Part shown: positions 25,717-34,247 of the stretch, piece after piece | How the letters are laid out: the number at the start of each line of letters is the position of its first letter | How positions within the stretch are numbered: the stretch's first letter is position 1 | Position numbers and translations under genes: made by a program | Source: Flavobacteriales bacterium UBA2669 | Lineage (GTDB): Bacteria; Bacteroidota; Bacteroidia; Flavobacteriales_E; Vicingaceae | Direction: 5' to 3' | Length of the DNA stretch: 64,000 nt | NCBI GenBank assembly: GCA_002359215.1 | Contig: DEMN01000008.1 | Location: 206,257-270,256 of the forward strand | Notes under the pieces: generated by a model | Told to the model about the DNA's origin: nothing | Database searches by the model: none | What the model saw: the letters and a program-made list of their open reading frames with translations, nothing else

Positions 25717-27045
25717 ATGAAAAAAATACTAATAATATTAGCATTAGTCATACTTTATTCATGTAATAAAGGTAATGGAGAGTTAATTGGTGTTCAAGGA
25801 AGGCAAGAATGGTATCAGCCAGATCCTTTTGGAATGCTTTTCATCCCTATGGGAAGTTACAATATGGGGCCATCAGATCAGGATGTGCCTTATGCATTGA
25901 CTGCACAATCAAAAACAGTTTCCGTACAAGCTTTTTATATAGATCAAACAGAGATATCTAATAATGAATATCGTCAGTTTGTTTATCATGTTAGAGATTC
26001 TATCGCCAGAAAGATATTAGGTGAAGAAATAGATGAAGAATATTATTTGTTACTTATGAATGAGTGGGAAGAAGAATATGACGTTCCTATCATTAATTGG
26101 TATGCTAAGTTAAAATATAGTGACCCTAAACAGCCTGAAATTAGGGAAGCATTAGAACCTATGTACTATAACATGGGAGAAAGATACATGGGAAGAAGAC
26201 AGTTTGATACTAGAAAGTTTAATTATACTTATTATTGGATAGATTATAGAAGAGCTGCAAAAAGATCTAGTAGAGATGCTTTAAACGGACCGGAAGGAGC
26301 TAGACATGCATTTTCTATGGATAGGTCTCAGTTTATTATGAGAGATGTTATAAATGTTTATCCTGATACTTTAGCATGGATTCATGATTTTACTTATTCA
26401 TTTAATGAACCAATGACTCAAAATTATTTTTGGCATCCTGCATATGATGATTATCCGGTTGTTGGAGTTTCATGGAAACAAGCTACTGCATTTAGTATTT
26501 GGAGAACTCGTTTATTACACGCTTATTTAGCGGATATAGGAGGGACTGTTACAAATGATTTTCGTTTACCAACAGAATCTGAGTGGGAATACGCTGCTCG
26601 TGGAGGTTTAGACTTAAGCCCATATCCTTGGGGAGGTCCTTATATTAGAAATGCTAGAGGGTGTTTCCTAGGAAACTTTAAACCAATGAGAGGTAATTAT
26701 ATTGATGATGGTGGTTTTCATACGGTAAAAATAAACTCTTATAACCCAAATGATTATGGGTTGTATTGCATGGCAGGGAATGTTGCTGAATGGACAAGTA
26801 ATGCTTTTGATGAGTCTGCTTACAATTTTGCACATGACTTAAACCCTGATTATATGTATGATGCTAAAGATGACGAACCTGAAGTATTGAAAAGAAAAGT
26901 AATCAGAGGTGGTTCTTGGAAAGATATAGGCTATTACCTTCAAACAGGAACAAGAACGTATGAGTATCAAGATACAGCTAAATCTTATATCGGTTTTAGG
27001 TGTGTGATGACCTATTTAGGAAGAGCAAAAGATGACAATTTGTAA
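25717..27045 (+). CDS. gldK: T9SS ring lipoprotein GldK (PorK)
   Basis: A 442-residue GldK, the outer-membrane-anchored lipoprotein of the periplasmic PorK/PorN ring of the type IX secretion system. A lipobox ends in YSC at Cys16. The rest is a formylglycine-generating-enzyme (SUMF1) fold: FIPMGSYNMGPSDQD at the start, DQTEISNNEYRQFV, VVGVSWKQATAFSIW, FRLPTESEWEYAARGG, GNVAEWTSNAF and VIRGGSWKD. The catalytic cysteines of true FGE are not expected in this family. Translation is probably strong or specially controlled because of the full Shine-Dalgarno. Confidence 0.97.
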   Translation: MKKILIILALVILYSCNKGNGELIGVQGRQEWYQPDPFGMLFIPMGSYNMGPSDQDVPYALTAQSKTVSVQAFYIDQTEISNNEYRQFVYHVRDSIARKILGEEIDEEYYLLLMNEWEEEYDVPIINWYAKLKYSDPKQPEIREALEPMYYNMGERYMGRRQFDTRKFNYTYYWIDYRRAAKRSSRDALNGPEGARHAFSMDRSQFIMRDVINVYPDTLAWIHDFTYSFNEPMTQNYFWHPAYDDYPVVGVSWKQATAFSIWRTRLLHAYLADIGGTVTNDFRLPTESEWEYAARGGLDLSPYPWGGPYIRNARGCFLGNFKPMRGNYIDDGGFHTVKINSYNPNDYGLYCMAGNVAEWTSNAFDESAYNFAHDLNPDYMYDAKDDEPEVLKRKVIRGGSWKDIGYYLQTGTRTYEYQDTAKSYIGFRCVMTYLGRAKDDNL

Positions 27046-27102
27046 AATTTTATAAACGTAAAACCTATCTAAATTATATATTAACTTTTAAAAATTAAAA
27101 TT

Positions 27103-27900
27103 ATGGGATTTATTGAATTTTTATTTGAAACCAAAAAAGGTAAAACCATCATGGGTATTCTCTATGGTGCAGGTGCGGCAGTTGTAATTGTTGGAGCACT
27201 ATTTAAAATTATGCACTGGCCTGGTGCAGGTCCAATGCTTGTTATTGGATTAAGTACTGAAGCATTAATCTTCCTTGTATCAGCATTTGAACCGCAACAC
27301 TTACCCTTAGATTGGACGTTAGCTTACCCAGAGTTAGCAGGAATGGATGATGAAGATGGTCATGGACATGGAAAAAATAAAGGTTCTGTAACAGAACAGC
27401 TAGATAATATGCTAGAAGAAGCTAAAATTGGACCTGAATTAATTGAAAGTTTAGGACAAGGATTAAGAAGTTTAAGCACAAATGCTAATAAATTATCAGA
27501 AATTTCGGATGCATCTGTTGCTACAAATGAATATGCAGACAGTTTAAAAAATGCATCTGTTAAAGTAACTGCTTTAGCAGGAACTTATGAAGAAGCTTCT
27601 CAAGCTTTAACAGGACTTTCAAGTGCTGCTGAGTCTGGAGCTTCTACAGGTGATAACTTAAAGAAAATGGCGTCTACTTTAGAAGCATTAAATTCTTCTT
27701 ATGAATCTCAATTACAAGGGTCTCAACAGCAAGCAGAAACAATGCAAGCTATGTATGCCGGTATTACTGCATTAATGACGAACTTATCTGATTCTGTAGA
27801 AGATACTAAACGTTATAAAGACAATATTGCTGAGTTATCTACTAACTTATCAGCTCTTAATAACATTTATGGTAACATGCTTACTGCAATGAAATCGTAA
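27103..27900 (+). CDS. gldL: T9SS motor subunit GldL (PorL)
   Basis: A 265-residue GldL, the inner-membrane proton-driven motor component that surrounds GldM. Two transmembrane helices (about residues 15-34 and 43-61) contain K35 in the loop and E53 in IGLSTEALIFL, the conserved acidic residue essential for proton use in this family. After an EPQHLPLDW linker the cytoplasmic part is a long, low-complexity helical domain rich in Ser, Ala and Leu, consistent with coiled coil. It has no Shine-Dalgarno and lies 57 bases after gldK and 42 before gldM. Confidence 0.97.
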   Translation: MGFIEFLFETKKGKTIMGILYGAGAAVVIVGALFKIMHWPGAGPMLVIGLSTEALIFLVSAFEPQHLPLDWTLAYPELAGMDDEDGHGHGKNKGSVTEQLDNMLEEAKIGPELIESLGQGLRSLSTNANKLSEISDASVATNEYADSLKNASVKVTALAGTYEEASQALTGLSSAAESGASTGDNLKKMASTLEALNSSYESQLQGSQQQAETMQAMYAGITALMTNLSDSVEDTKRYKDNIAELSTNLSALNNIYGNMLTAMKS

Positions 27901-27942
27901 CTAATTATTTTTTTGTTTAACTTAATTTAAAATTATAAAATT

Positions 27943-29616
27943 ATGAGTGGAGGAGATTTACCACCAAGGCAGAAAATGATTGGTATGATGTACCTAGTAT
28001 TAACTGCTTTGTTAGCGATGAACGTTTCTAAAGATATTTTAGATGCCTTTATTGTAGTGAATGGAGGTATTGAAAATTCAACCGAATCATTTGCAGATAA
28101 AACTGGGATTTATTATACAGCATTTGCTAGTGCTGCTGCAGAAAGTGATATTGCTAAAAAGTATCAAGAAAAAGCAAATACAGTTAAAAAAATGTCAGAT
28201 GATTTATATGGTCATATTGCTGAATTGAAAAGACAATTAATAAAACAAACTGATGGCTTACCTGATGGTGCGCCTGATAGTTTGTTTCATATAAGTAAAG
28301 TTCAAAGTAAAGATAATTACGATGTTCCTACTTTAGTAATGGGATTAGCAGATCCAGCTAAACCAAAAGATGGGGAATGGTCTGCTGTTGATTTAAAAAA
28401 TAAAATTAATAAATATAGAGACGATATATTGGCATTATTTAGTGAAAATAAAGAAGCTCAGGATATGATGAAGCAAACACTTGATGTTTTAGAGACGCCT
28501 GATCCACCAAAAGGGTCGGGAGATGATAAAAATTGGGAGTCTGCTAATTTTTATCACGTACCTTTAGCTGCTGTAATTACCATTTTATCAAAATTACAAT
28601 CTGATGTTAGAAGTGCAGAAGCTGAGGCGGTAGCTAAGCTTTATGAAAATATTGATGCGGGTTCTGTATCATTTAGTAAAGTAGATGGTTTTGCTTTTGC
28701 AAAAAAGGCTTATGTGTTAGATGGAGATTCATTTTCAGCAGAAATTTTTACCGCTGCATACAATGATTTAGAGAATCCGGATATTTTTATAGGAAAATAT
28801 GATAGTGCTTTAGTGGCTAATGGAGAAACTGATGAAACTAAAATTATGCAAGGTCCTAAAGGAGAATCTTGGGAAAGCACTTCTGGAGGAAAAGAAGGAT
28901 GGTTCCAACTTAAAGATGTACAAGCAGGTAAAGGTTATTTAAAAATTAAAGAAGGGATTGGTGTGCATGATTGGAAAGGAATAATCAAGGTTAAAACGAA
29001 AAAAGGACCAAAAATTTATCCTTTTGACCATTCTTTTGAAGTAGGAAGGCCTTCTACAACAGTCGCTGCAGAAAAGATGAATGTATTTTATATTGGTGTT
29101 GACAATCCCGTTTCTGTATCCGCTCCAATGCCTAATTTTACAGCATCAGGTCCAGGATTGAGTAAAACATCTAAAGGTTATGTTATGCGTCCTCCAGCAT
29201 CTGCAAAAACAGTCACTATTACTGTTACCGGAGAAGATGAAAGTGGAAAGAAAGTTAAACTTGGTAGTTCTGAGTTTAGAGTAAAAAGAATCCCTGATCC
29301 GGTTTCATCAATTGTCGGAAAGTCTGGTTCTTTTGCGATTAAAAAAGCAGCTATAAATGCAGCAAGTACTGTTCAAGCACAAATGGATAATTTTGATTTT
29401 GAGGTAAATGTTAATGTGTCTTCGTTTAAATTTTCTACTGTAAAATCAGGGATGATTACAGAGGAAAAGGTAAATGGATTTAGATTAAACGGAACTTGTA
29501 AAAATATGATAAGTGCTGCTACTAGAAATCAGAAGTTTTATATTGAAGATATTAAATGTAAAATGCCTGACGGTTCTACAAGAACATTAGCTCCAATTAT
29601 TATAACTGTAATATAA
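27943..29616 (+). CDS. gldM: T9SS motor/shaft subunit GldM (PorM)
   Basis: A 557-residue GldM. The short cytoplasmic N terminus includes R9 (PPRQKM), the residue that sits opposite the GldL acidic residue in known motors. A single transmembrane helix (about 12-32) is followed by four periplasmic domains that reach up to the GldK/GldN ring as a dimeric shaft. The C-terminal domain contains the KMPDGSTRTLAPIIITVI end. Length and order are standard. There is no Shine-Dalgarno. A TGTAAT-ATA-ATTACA dyad overlaps the stop codon (29607-29621), just before the gldN leader. Confidence 0.97.
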   Translation: MSGGDLPPRQKMIGMMYLVLTALLAMNVSKDILDAFIVVNGGIENSTESFADKTGIYYTAFASAAAESDIAKKYQEKANTVKKMSDDLYGHIAELKRQLIKQTDGLPDGAPDSLFHISKVQSKDNYDVPTLVMGLADPAKPKDGEWSAVDLKNKINKYRDDILALFSENKEAQDMMKQTLDVLETPDPPKGSGDDKNWESANFYHVPLAAVITILSKLQSDVRSAEAEAVAKLYENIDAGSVSFSKVDGFAFAKKAYVLDGDSFSAEIFTAAYNDLENPDIFIGKYDSALVANGETDETKIMQGPKGESWESTSGGKEGWFQLKDVQAGKGYLKIKEGIGVHDWKGIIKVKTKKGPKIYPFDHSFEVGRPSTTVAAEKMNVFYIGVDNPVSVSAPMPNFTASGPGLSKTSKGYVMRPPASAKTVTITVTGEDESGKKVKLGSSEFRVKRIPDPVSSIVGKSGSFAIKKAAINAASTVQAQMDNFDFEVNVNVSSFKFSTVKSGMITEEKVNGFRLNGTCKNMISAATRNQKFYIEDIKCKMPDGSTRTLAPIIITVI

Positions 29617-29643
29617 TTACATTAGACGAATAAAATCACAAAG

Positions 29644-29651
29644 AAGGAGGT
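29644..29651 (+). promoter_or_regulatory. Full Shine-Dalgarno sequence of gldN
   Basis: AAGGAGGT with 6 bases between GGAGG and the ATG at 29657. It is part of the 13-mer AAAGAAGGAGGTA, identical to that before gldK (25702-25713 region). Strong Shine-Dalgarno sites are exceptional in this phylum. Confidence 0.9.
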
Positions 29652-29656
29652 ATATC

Positions 29657-30502
29657 ATGAAATTAATTAAAATTGGTACATTATTGTTGGTGGGAGTATT
29701 ATTGACTGCTGGATTGAGCTTGTCTGCACAAGATTTAAAAGTGCTGGATAAGCCTTGGGTTAAAGAAAACACACCTACTAGACGGGTTATTCCTTATACT
29801 CATGTAAGAGAACAAGATGTAATGTGGCATAGAAGAATATGGAGAGAAATTGATTTAAGAGAGAAAATAAATCATCCTTTGTATTATCCTACTACAAAAA
29901 TTGATGATAGAAAATCGTTATTTGATGTGATTAAAGATGCTGTTCTTGCAGGTGAATTATCATCTTATGACCCAAGTGATGATGAGTTTAAAATCAAACT
30001 AACTCCCTCTGAAGCTATGGCAAAAATGGGAGATACAATTTCAGTTCTTGTTGAAGATCCTGAAACATTTGAACTAGTTGAAACTAACACATATCAAGAA
30101 ATTTCTAGTGTTGATGTTGTTAAGTACCATATAAAGGAAGACTGGTTTTTTGATAGAGAACGTTCTATTATGGACGTTAGAATAATGGGAATAGCACCAT
30201 TAGTGAGTGTGTTAGATGAAAATGGTCAGTTTAAAGGATTAAAAAGTCTTTTTTGGATATATTTCCCTGAAGCTCGTTATGTGTTTGCTAATTATGATGT
30301 GTTTAATAGACAGAACGATGCAGAACGTAGAACTTTTGAAGATATCTTTTGGAAAAGAATGTTTAACAGCTACATTATTAAAAGATCTAATGTGTATGAT
30401 AGAATGTTAATTGACTACAAAATGGGAATTGATAGACTGTTAGAAGCGGAACAAGTAAAAGAAGAGATATTTAATATGGAACATGATGTATGGCATTTTT
30501 AA
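29657..30502 (+). CDS. gldN: T9SS ring protein GldN (PorN)
   Basis: A 281-residue GldN, the periplasmic partner of GldK in the T9SS ring. A signal peptide ends near SLSAQDLKVLD. The mature protein is mixed alpha/beta with the conserved VIPYTHVREQDVMWHRRIWREIDLREKINHP region shortened here only by quotation limits, and a WFFDRERSIMDVRIMGIAP block in the middle. The family forms a 1:1 complex with GldK. It starts 40 bases after gldM and is preceded by a strong Shine-Dalgarno matching that of gldK. It is the last gene before the terminator palindrome. Confidence 0.97.
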   Translation: MKLIKIGTLLLVGVLLTAGLSLSAQDLKVLDKPWVKENTPTRRVIPYTHVREQDVMWHRRIWREIDLREKINHPLYYPTTKIDDRKSLFDVIKDAVLAGELSSYDPSDDEFKIKLTPSEAMAKMGDTISVLVEDPETFELVETNTYQEISSVDVVKYHIKEDWFFDRERSIMDVRIMGIAPLVSVLDENGQFKGLKSLFWIYFPEARYVFANYDVFNRQNDAERRTFEDIFWKRMFNSYIIKRSNVYDRMLIDYKMGIDRLLEAEQVKEEIFNMEHDVWHF

Positions 30503-30515
30503 ATGTGTTTAAACC

Positions 30516-30557
30516 ATATAAAAAAAGCTGCTTAAATTTAAGCAGCTTTTTTTATAT
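30516..30557. terminator. Bidirectional terminator between gldN and trpS (42-base perfect palindrome)
   Basis: A perfect 42-base inverted repeat centred at 30536/30537. The GC-containing core is AGCTGCTTAAA with its complement, flanked by A7 on the left and T7 on the right, so it works as an intrinsic terminator in both directions for the convergent gldN and trpS genes. Confidence 0.95.
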
Positions 30558-30598
30558 CAAATTTTTTCTTGAGAGAAGAAGATTTTTTTACTATAAAA

Positions 30599-31567
30599 TT
30601 AATAACCAAGTTGTTTTCTTATTTTCGTAAGAATAGGAGTAGCAACATTTCTTGCTTTATTTGCCCCTAATTTTAAAGCATCTTCTAGTTCAGTAGTGTT
30701 CTTTATGTAATGATTAAAAGTGCTCCTTTCTTTTTCAAACCTACTGCATATTAACTCGAACAAAGCTTGTTTAGCATGTCCGTAACCATAATTACCACTT
30801 TCATAGTTTTTTCTCATTTCATTTACTTGATCTTCATTTCCAATAAAACTATACAGTTTAAAAACTACACAAGTAGCAGTATCTTTTGGTTCTTCTAAAG
30901 GAGTACTATCAGTTTGTATAGACATAATTTGCTTTCTTAAAGGTTTATCATCTAAAAAGATATTAATTAAATTTCCTTTAGATTTGCTCATTTTTTCACC
31001 ATCTGTTCCTGGAATTAACATAGTATCTTTTTGAATAATGGGCTCTGGTAAAATCAATGTTTCTCCCATTACATGGTTAAATCTGTTAGCAACATCACGT
31101 GTAATTTCTAAGTGTTGTAATTGATCTTTTCCTACAGGAACAAAGTTAGCTTCATAAAGTAAAATGTCGGCAGCCATTAGCATAGGATAGGTAAATAATC
31201 CTGCATTAACATCTTCTAAGCGACCAGCTTTATCTTTAAAAGAATGAGCCAATGTTAATCTTTGGAAAGGAAAAAAACAACTTAAATACCAAGACAATTC
31301 AGCAACCTCTGGCACATCTGATTGACGATAAAACACCGTAGTTTCCGGATTTAATCCACATGCTAACCAAGCAGCAGCGGTTCTGTAAGTGTTATTTCTT
31401 AATGTTTCTTTGTTTTTTATTTGGGTTAACGAATGTAAATCCGCAATAAATAAAAAAGCTTCGTTTTTAGGGTCATTAGCCATTTCTATTGCAGGAAGTA
31501 TCGCTCCCAATAAATTTCCTAAGTGTGGAGTTCCTGTGCTTTGTACTCCTGTTAATATTCTTGCCAT
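30599..31567 (-). CDS. trpS: Tryptophanyl-tRNA synthetase
   Basis: A 322-residue class I TrpRS. The HIGH-equivalent motif is PHLGN (14-18) and KMSKS is at 192-196. Other family landmarks include GVQSTGTPHLGN, the DLHSLT block, and VGKDQLQHLEITRDVANRFN. Length is typical. The start ATG lies only 4 bases after a -7 promoter element, implying a leaderless message. Convergent with gldN through a shared terminator, and divergent from plsC. Confidence 0.97.
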   Translation of the reverse strand: MARILTGVQSTGTPHLGNLLGAILPAIEMANDPKNEAFLFIADLHSLTQIKNKETLRNNTYRTAAAWLACGLNPETTVFYRQSDVPEVAELSWYLSCFFPFQRLTLAHSFKDKAGRLEDVNAGLFTYPMLMAADILLYEANFVPVGKDQLQHLEITRDVANRFNHVMGETLILPEPIIQKDTMLIPGTDGEKMSKSKGNLINIFLDDKPLRKQIMSIQTDSTPLEEPKDTATCVVFKLYSFIGNEDQVNEMRKNYESGNYGYGHAKQALFELICSRFEKERSTFNHYIKNTTELEDALKLGANKARNVATPILTKIRKQLGY

Positions 31568-31571
31568 GCAG

Positions 31572-31579
31572 CAAAAATA
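31572..31579 (-). promoter_or_regulatory. trpS promoter -7 element, 4 bases from the ATG
   Basis: TATTTTTGC on the minus strand matches TAnnTTTGC; CTGC separates the box from ATG. A GTG lies 20 bases upstream in place of the TTG. This geometry places the transcription start at or next to the start codon. Confidence 0.6.
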
Positions 31580-31637
31580 ATTTTTTTGAATTTAATCTAC
31601 ACTTAAATAGATTAATAAATCATAACAATATCTTTAA

Positions 31638-31645
31638 TACTTTTG
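31638..31645 (+). promoter_or_regulatory. plsC promoter -7 element, 7 bases from the ATG
   Basis: TACTTTTG matches TAnnTTTG and is 7 bases before the plsC ATG. No TTG is evident at -33. Confidence 0.45.
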
Positions 31646-31652
31646 TACACTT

Positions 31653-32408
31653 ATGCGAAAAGTAAAAGAAATACTAGGAGGAATATGGAAACTACACGTA
31701 ATTGTGTGCTTTATTGTATTTTTATTGCTCTTCTATCCGTTTTATAGTAACTACCTTAGAAAAGGAAAAGAACGAAAGTTTAAAAAAGCGTTTAGGTTAT
31801 TATATTTTCACACCAAAATATTATTAATTCTGTCCGGAATAAGAGTTAAACTTTATAACGGACATAACATAGATAAAAATCAAACTTATGTTATAGCACC
31901 TAATCATACGTCTTTTTTAGACATTGTAATTCTTTATCAAACATTTAAAAACTATTTTGTTTTTATGGGGAAAGAAGAATTGGCTAAAGTTCCAATCTTC
32001 AACATATTCTTTAAAAATATGAATATTACGGTAAATAGAAAAAGTAGAATTTCCGGTAAAAGAGCAATGGATAGATGTGAAGAGGAGCTTAAAAAAGGAA
32101 ACAGTGTGGTAGTTTTTCCTGAAGGAACAATTCCTAAAAATACGCCTCAATTAGGTAATTTTAAAAGTGGAGCTTTTAAGTTAGCTGTTGAAAATCAAAT
32201 ACCAATTATTCCTATTACTTTTTTAGATAATTACAAAAGGTTAGAGATGAAAGGGCTTTTTTCAGGAAAAGCTGGACCAGGAATAGCTAGAGCAATTATA
32301 CACGAGCCAATTCCTACAATCGGATTAACTGAAAAAGATTTAATACCTTTACAAGATAAAGTTTATGCAATAATTAATAAAGAGTTAGAAAAACATGGCC
32401 GTAGATAA
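31653..32408 (+). CDS. plsC: 1-acyl-sn-glycerol-3-phosphate acyltransferase
   Basis: A 251-residue membrane-associated acyltransferase that adds the second acyl chain to lysophosphatidic acid. The catalytic Hx4D motif is NHTSFLD (H85 to D90). The substrate-binding FPEGT motif is at 155-159, and an IPITFLDNYK block follows. An N-terminal hydrophobic helix at about residues 15-33 anchors it to the inner membrane. Its 3' end overlaps gatC by 14 bases, so the two are translationally linked. Confidence 0.93.
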   Translation: MRKVKEILGGIWKLHVIVCFIVFLLLFYPFYSNYLRKGKERKFKKAFRLLYFHTKILLILSGIRVKLYNGHNIDKNQTYVIAPNHTSFLDIVILYQTFKNYFVFMGKEELAKVPIFNIFFKNMNITVNRKSRISGKRAMDRCEEELKKGNSVVVFPEGTIPKNTPQLGNFKSGAFKLAVENQIPIIPITFLDNYKRLEMKGLFSGKAGPGIARAIIHEPIPTIGLTEKDLIPLQDKVYAIINKELEKHGRR

Positions 32409-32685
32409 GTTAACTGTAAAAAAAATAGCCACTTTAGCTAAATTGGAGTTTAATGAGGAACAAGCAGTTTCTATTCAACAAGACTTGAGTAGAATGTTAG
32501 ATTTTGTGAACAAATTGAATGAGGTTGATACAGAAGATGTAGAGCCATTGGTGTATATGCTGAACGAACGTCCTACATTAAGGAAAGACGAGCCATTGCA
32601 AGAAATATCGCAACAGGAAGCTTTAAAGAACGCTCCTGATAAAGATACCGACTTCTTTAAAGTGCCTAAAGTTATTAAACGATAA
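32395..32685 (+). CDS. gatC: Asp-tRNA(Asn)/Glu-tRNA(Gln) amidotransferase subunit C
   Basis: A 96-residue GatC, the small stabilising subunit of the GatCAB amidotransferase that converts mischarged Glu-tRNA(Gln) and Asp-tRNA(Asn). Family features are KIATLAKLEFNEEQ at the N terminus, LDFVNKLNEVDTEDVEPL in the middle, and the C-terminal APDKDTDFFKVPKVI. The start ATG lies within the plsC 3' end. The gatA and gatB genes are not in this window, so the operon is split, as often seen in this phylum. Confidence 0.95.
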   Translation: MAVDKLTVKKIATLAKLEFNEEQAVSIQQDLSRMLDFVNKLNEVDTEDVEPLVYMLNERPTLRKDEPLQEISQQEALKNAPDKDTDFFKVPKVIKR

Positions 32686-32688
32686 ACA

Positions 32689-34176
32689 TTGTTTGAATTT
32701 ATTCTGCCAATTATATTTTTTTTAACCTTTTGCTATATCATTTATAAGCATTCATTTTTTCATTTTTCATTTCTAAAAAAAAAGTTGTTGCCTTTAGTTT
32801 TTACTGTTAAAGTAGTTGTGGCTTTATTTTTTTTTCTGTTATATACTTTTTATTATCAAGACAGGTCAACTGCTGATATTTTTAAGTTTTTTGATGATAG
32901 TGTAGTTTTATTTCAACTTTTCCATGAAAGCCCTGCGGATTTTTTTAGATTGATATTTGGGGGTGAAACTTCCCTTATTCAAGAAGTTTATATCAATAAA
33001 TTAAATTTTTGGGTAAATTCCAATCCAAACGAGCTTTATAATGATAGTAGGTTAATGATTAAACTGAATGCACTTTTGCATTTTGTGTCATTTGGTTATT
33101 ATGGCGTTCACTTAGTAGTGTTTACTTTTTTATCGTTTGTAGGATTTACTTTTTTATACAAAGCTTTTGAACGATTTTTTGAGCATAAAAAGTTATTGCT
33201 TTTAGTGGTGTTTTTTGTTCCATCAGTATTGTTTTGGTCAACAGGAGTAAGTAAGGAAAGCATTTTGTTTTTCGGATTAGGCTTGTTTCTATATGCTTAT
33301 TTTAAGCTCATTCATGTTTTTCAATCGGTAAAATATATTTTTCTTTTACTGTTGTCAATACTAATCATGATAAGTATCAAGCCGTATATATTTTTACTTA
33401 TCATTCCTGCATTACTCATTTATTTTATTATTGAAAAATACCAATGGAAACGTGTTTTGTTAAGTTATGTTTTAGGTTATTTTTTCATTGTTTTAATTGG
33501 GATTTCTGTTGGAGAATTATTCCCAAAATATAAGCTTATCAATCAAATTGCCACTAAACAAAACAACTTTATCAATATGGCTCAAGGTGGAGTATATATG
33601 TATGATGATAAAGGGGAAATTCGAATTCCATATGAAAATAAAGCATCAATTTTTTTTATTAATGATACACTTTGTAAACTTCCAAAAAATACGCTAATAG
33701 AATTTAGAGAGAAAGGTAGTAATAACTTTGTACCTATTATTCATAATAATGATACAACGGTTTTTAAAGTAACATTTAACCAGCCCGCATCTGGAAGTTT
33801 GATTCATACCAATAAACTAGATGGAGATATTGTTTCATTTGCTTTGCACGTACCAAAAGCTTTGTATTATGCCATGTTTAAACCTTTTTTGTTTTCGTCA
33901 AGAAACCCTCTACTTTTAATAAGCGGAATTGAAAACTTTTTTATTTTATTAATGCTAATAGTGGCTATTTTGTTTTGTAAAAAGCAGTTTAATTCCAATT
34001 TAGTGGTTTTTGGGTTTACATCTGCCTTATTAATTTTGGTGTTTGTAGGCATAACAACTCCGGTTATGGGAGCTATTGTAAGATACAAAATTCCAGCTTT
34101 AGTGTTATTAATGATTAGCGTTTTAGCTTTGGTGGATTTGAAACGAATAGAGGTTTTATTTAAGAATAATAAATAA
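32689..34176 (+). CDS. Polytopic membrane protein of unknown function (polymerase/glycosyltransferase-like)
   Basis: A 495-residue membrane protein with about ten hydrophobic helices and one soluble loop of roughly 120 residues in the middle (around residues 290-395). The start is a TTG 3 bases after the gatC stop; the next in-frame Met is far inside. The VPSVLFWSTGVSKESILFFGLGL segment resembles a motif in Bacteroidota polysaccharide-polymerase-like or GT-C-type membrane proteins, but I cannot assign a family. The gene is co-transcribed with plsC and gatC and closed by a bidirectional terminator. Confidence 0.7.
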   Translation: MFEFILPIIFFLTFCYIIYKHSFFHFSFLKKKLLPLVFTVKVVVALFFFLLYTFYYQDRSTADIFKFFDDSVVLFQLFHESPADFFRLIFGGETSLIQEVYINKLNFWVNSNPNELYNDSRLMIKLNALLHFVSFGYYGVHLVVFTFLSFVGFTFLYKAFERFFEHKKLLLLVVFFVPSVLFWSTGVSKESILFFGLGLFLYAYFKLIHVFQSVKYIFLLLLSILIMISIKPYIFLLIIPALLIYFIIEKYQWKRVLLSYVLGYFFIVLIGISVGELFPKYKLINQIATKQNNFINMAQGGVYMYDDKGEIRIPYENKASIFFINDTLCKLPKNTLIEFREKGSNNFVPIIHNNDTTVFKVTFNQPASGSLIHTNKLDGDIVSFALHVPKALYYAMFKPFLFSSRNPLLLISGIENFFILLMLIVAILFCKKQFNSNLVVFGFTSALLILVFVGITTPVMGAIVRYKIPALVLLMISVLALVDLKRIEVLFKNNK

Positions 34177-34190
34177 AGTTGTGTAAAAGA

Positions 34191-34230
34191 AAAAAGCACT
34201 TGCTTTAAATTGATAAAAGCAAGTGTTTTT
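34191..34230. terminator. Bidirectional terminator between the membrane protein gene and the TonB receptor gene
   Basis: AAAAAGCACTTGCTTT pairs with AAAGCAAGTGTTTTT (one G-T pair) around a nine-base loop, with A and T tracts on the two sides. It serves the convergent genes ending at 34176 and 34248. Confidence 0.9.
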
Positions 34231-34247
34231 ATGGGTAAAAAATCCGG

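Noticed and set aside
31675..31687. AGGAGG followed by ATG within the 5' part of plsC
   Set aside because: The ATG is out of frame with plsC and opens no meaningful frame; the bases encode the normal LGG residues of PlsC.
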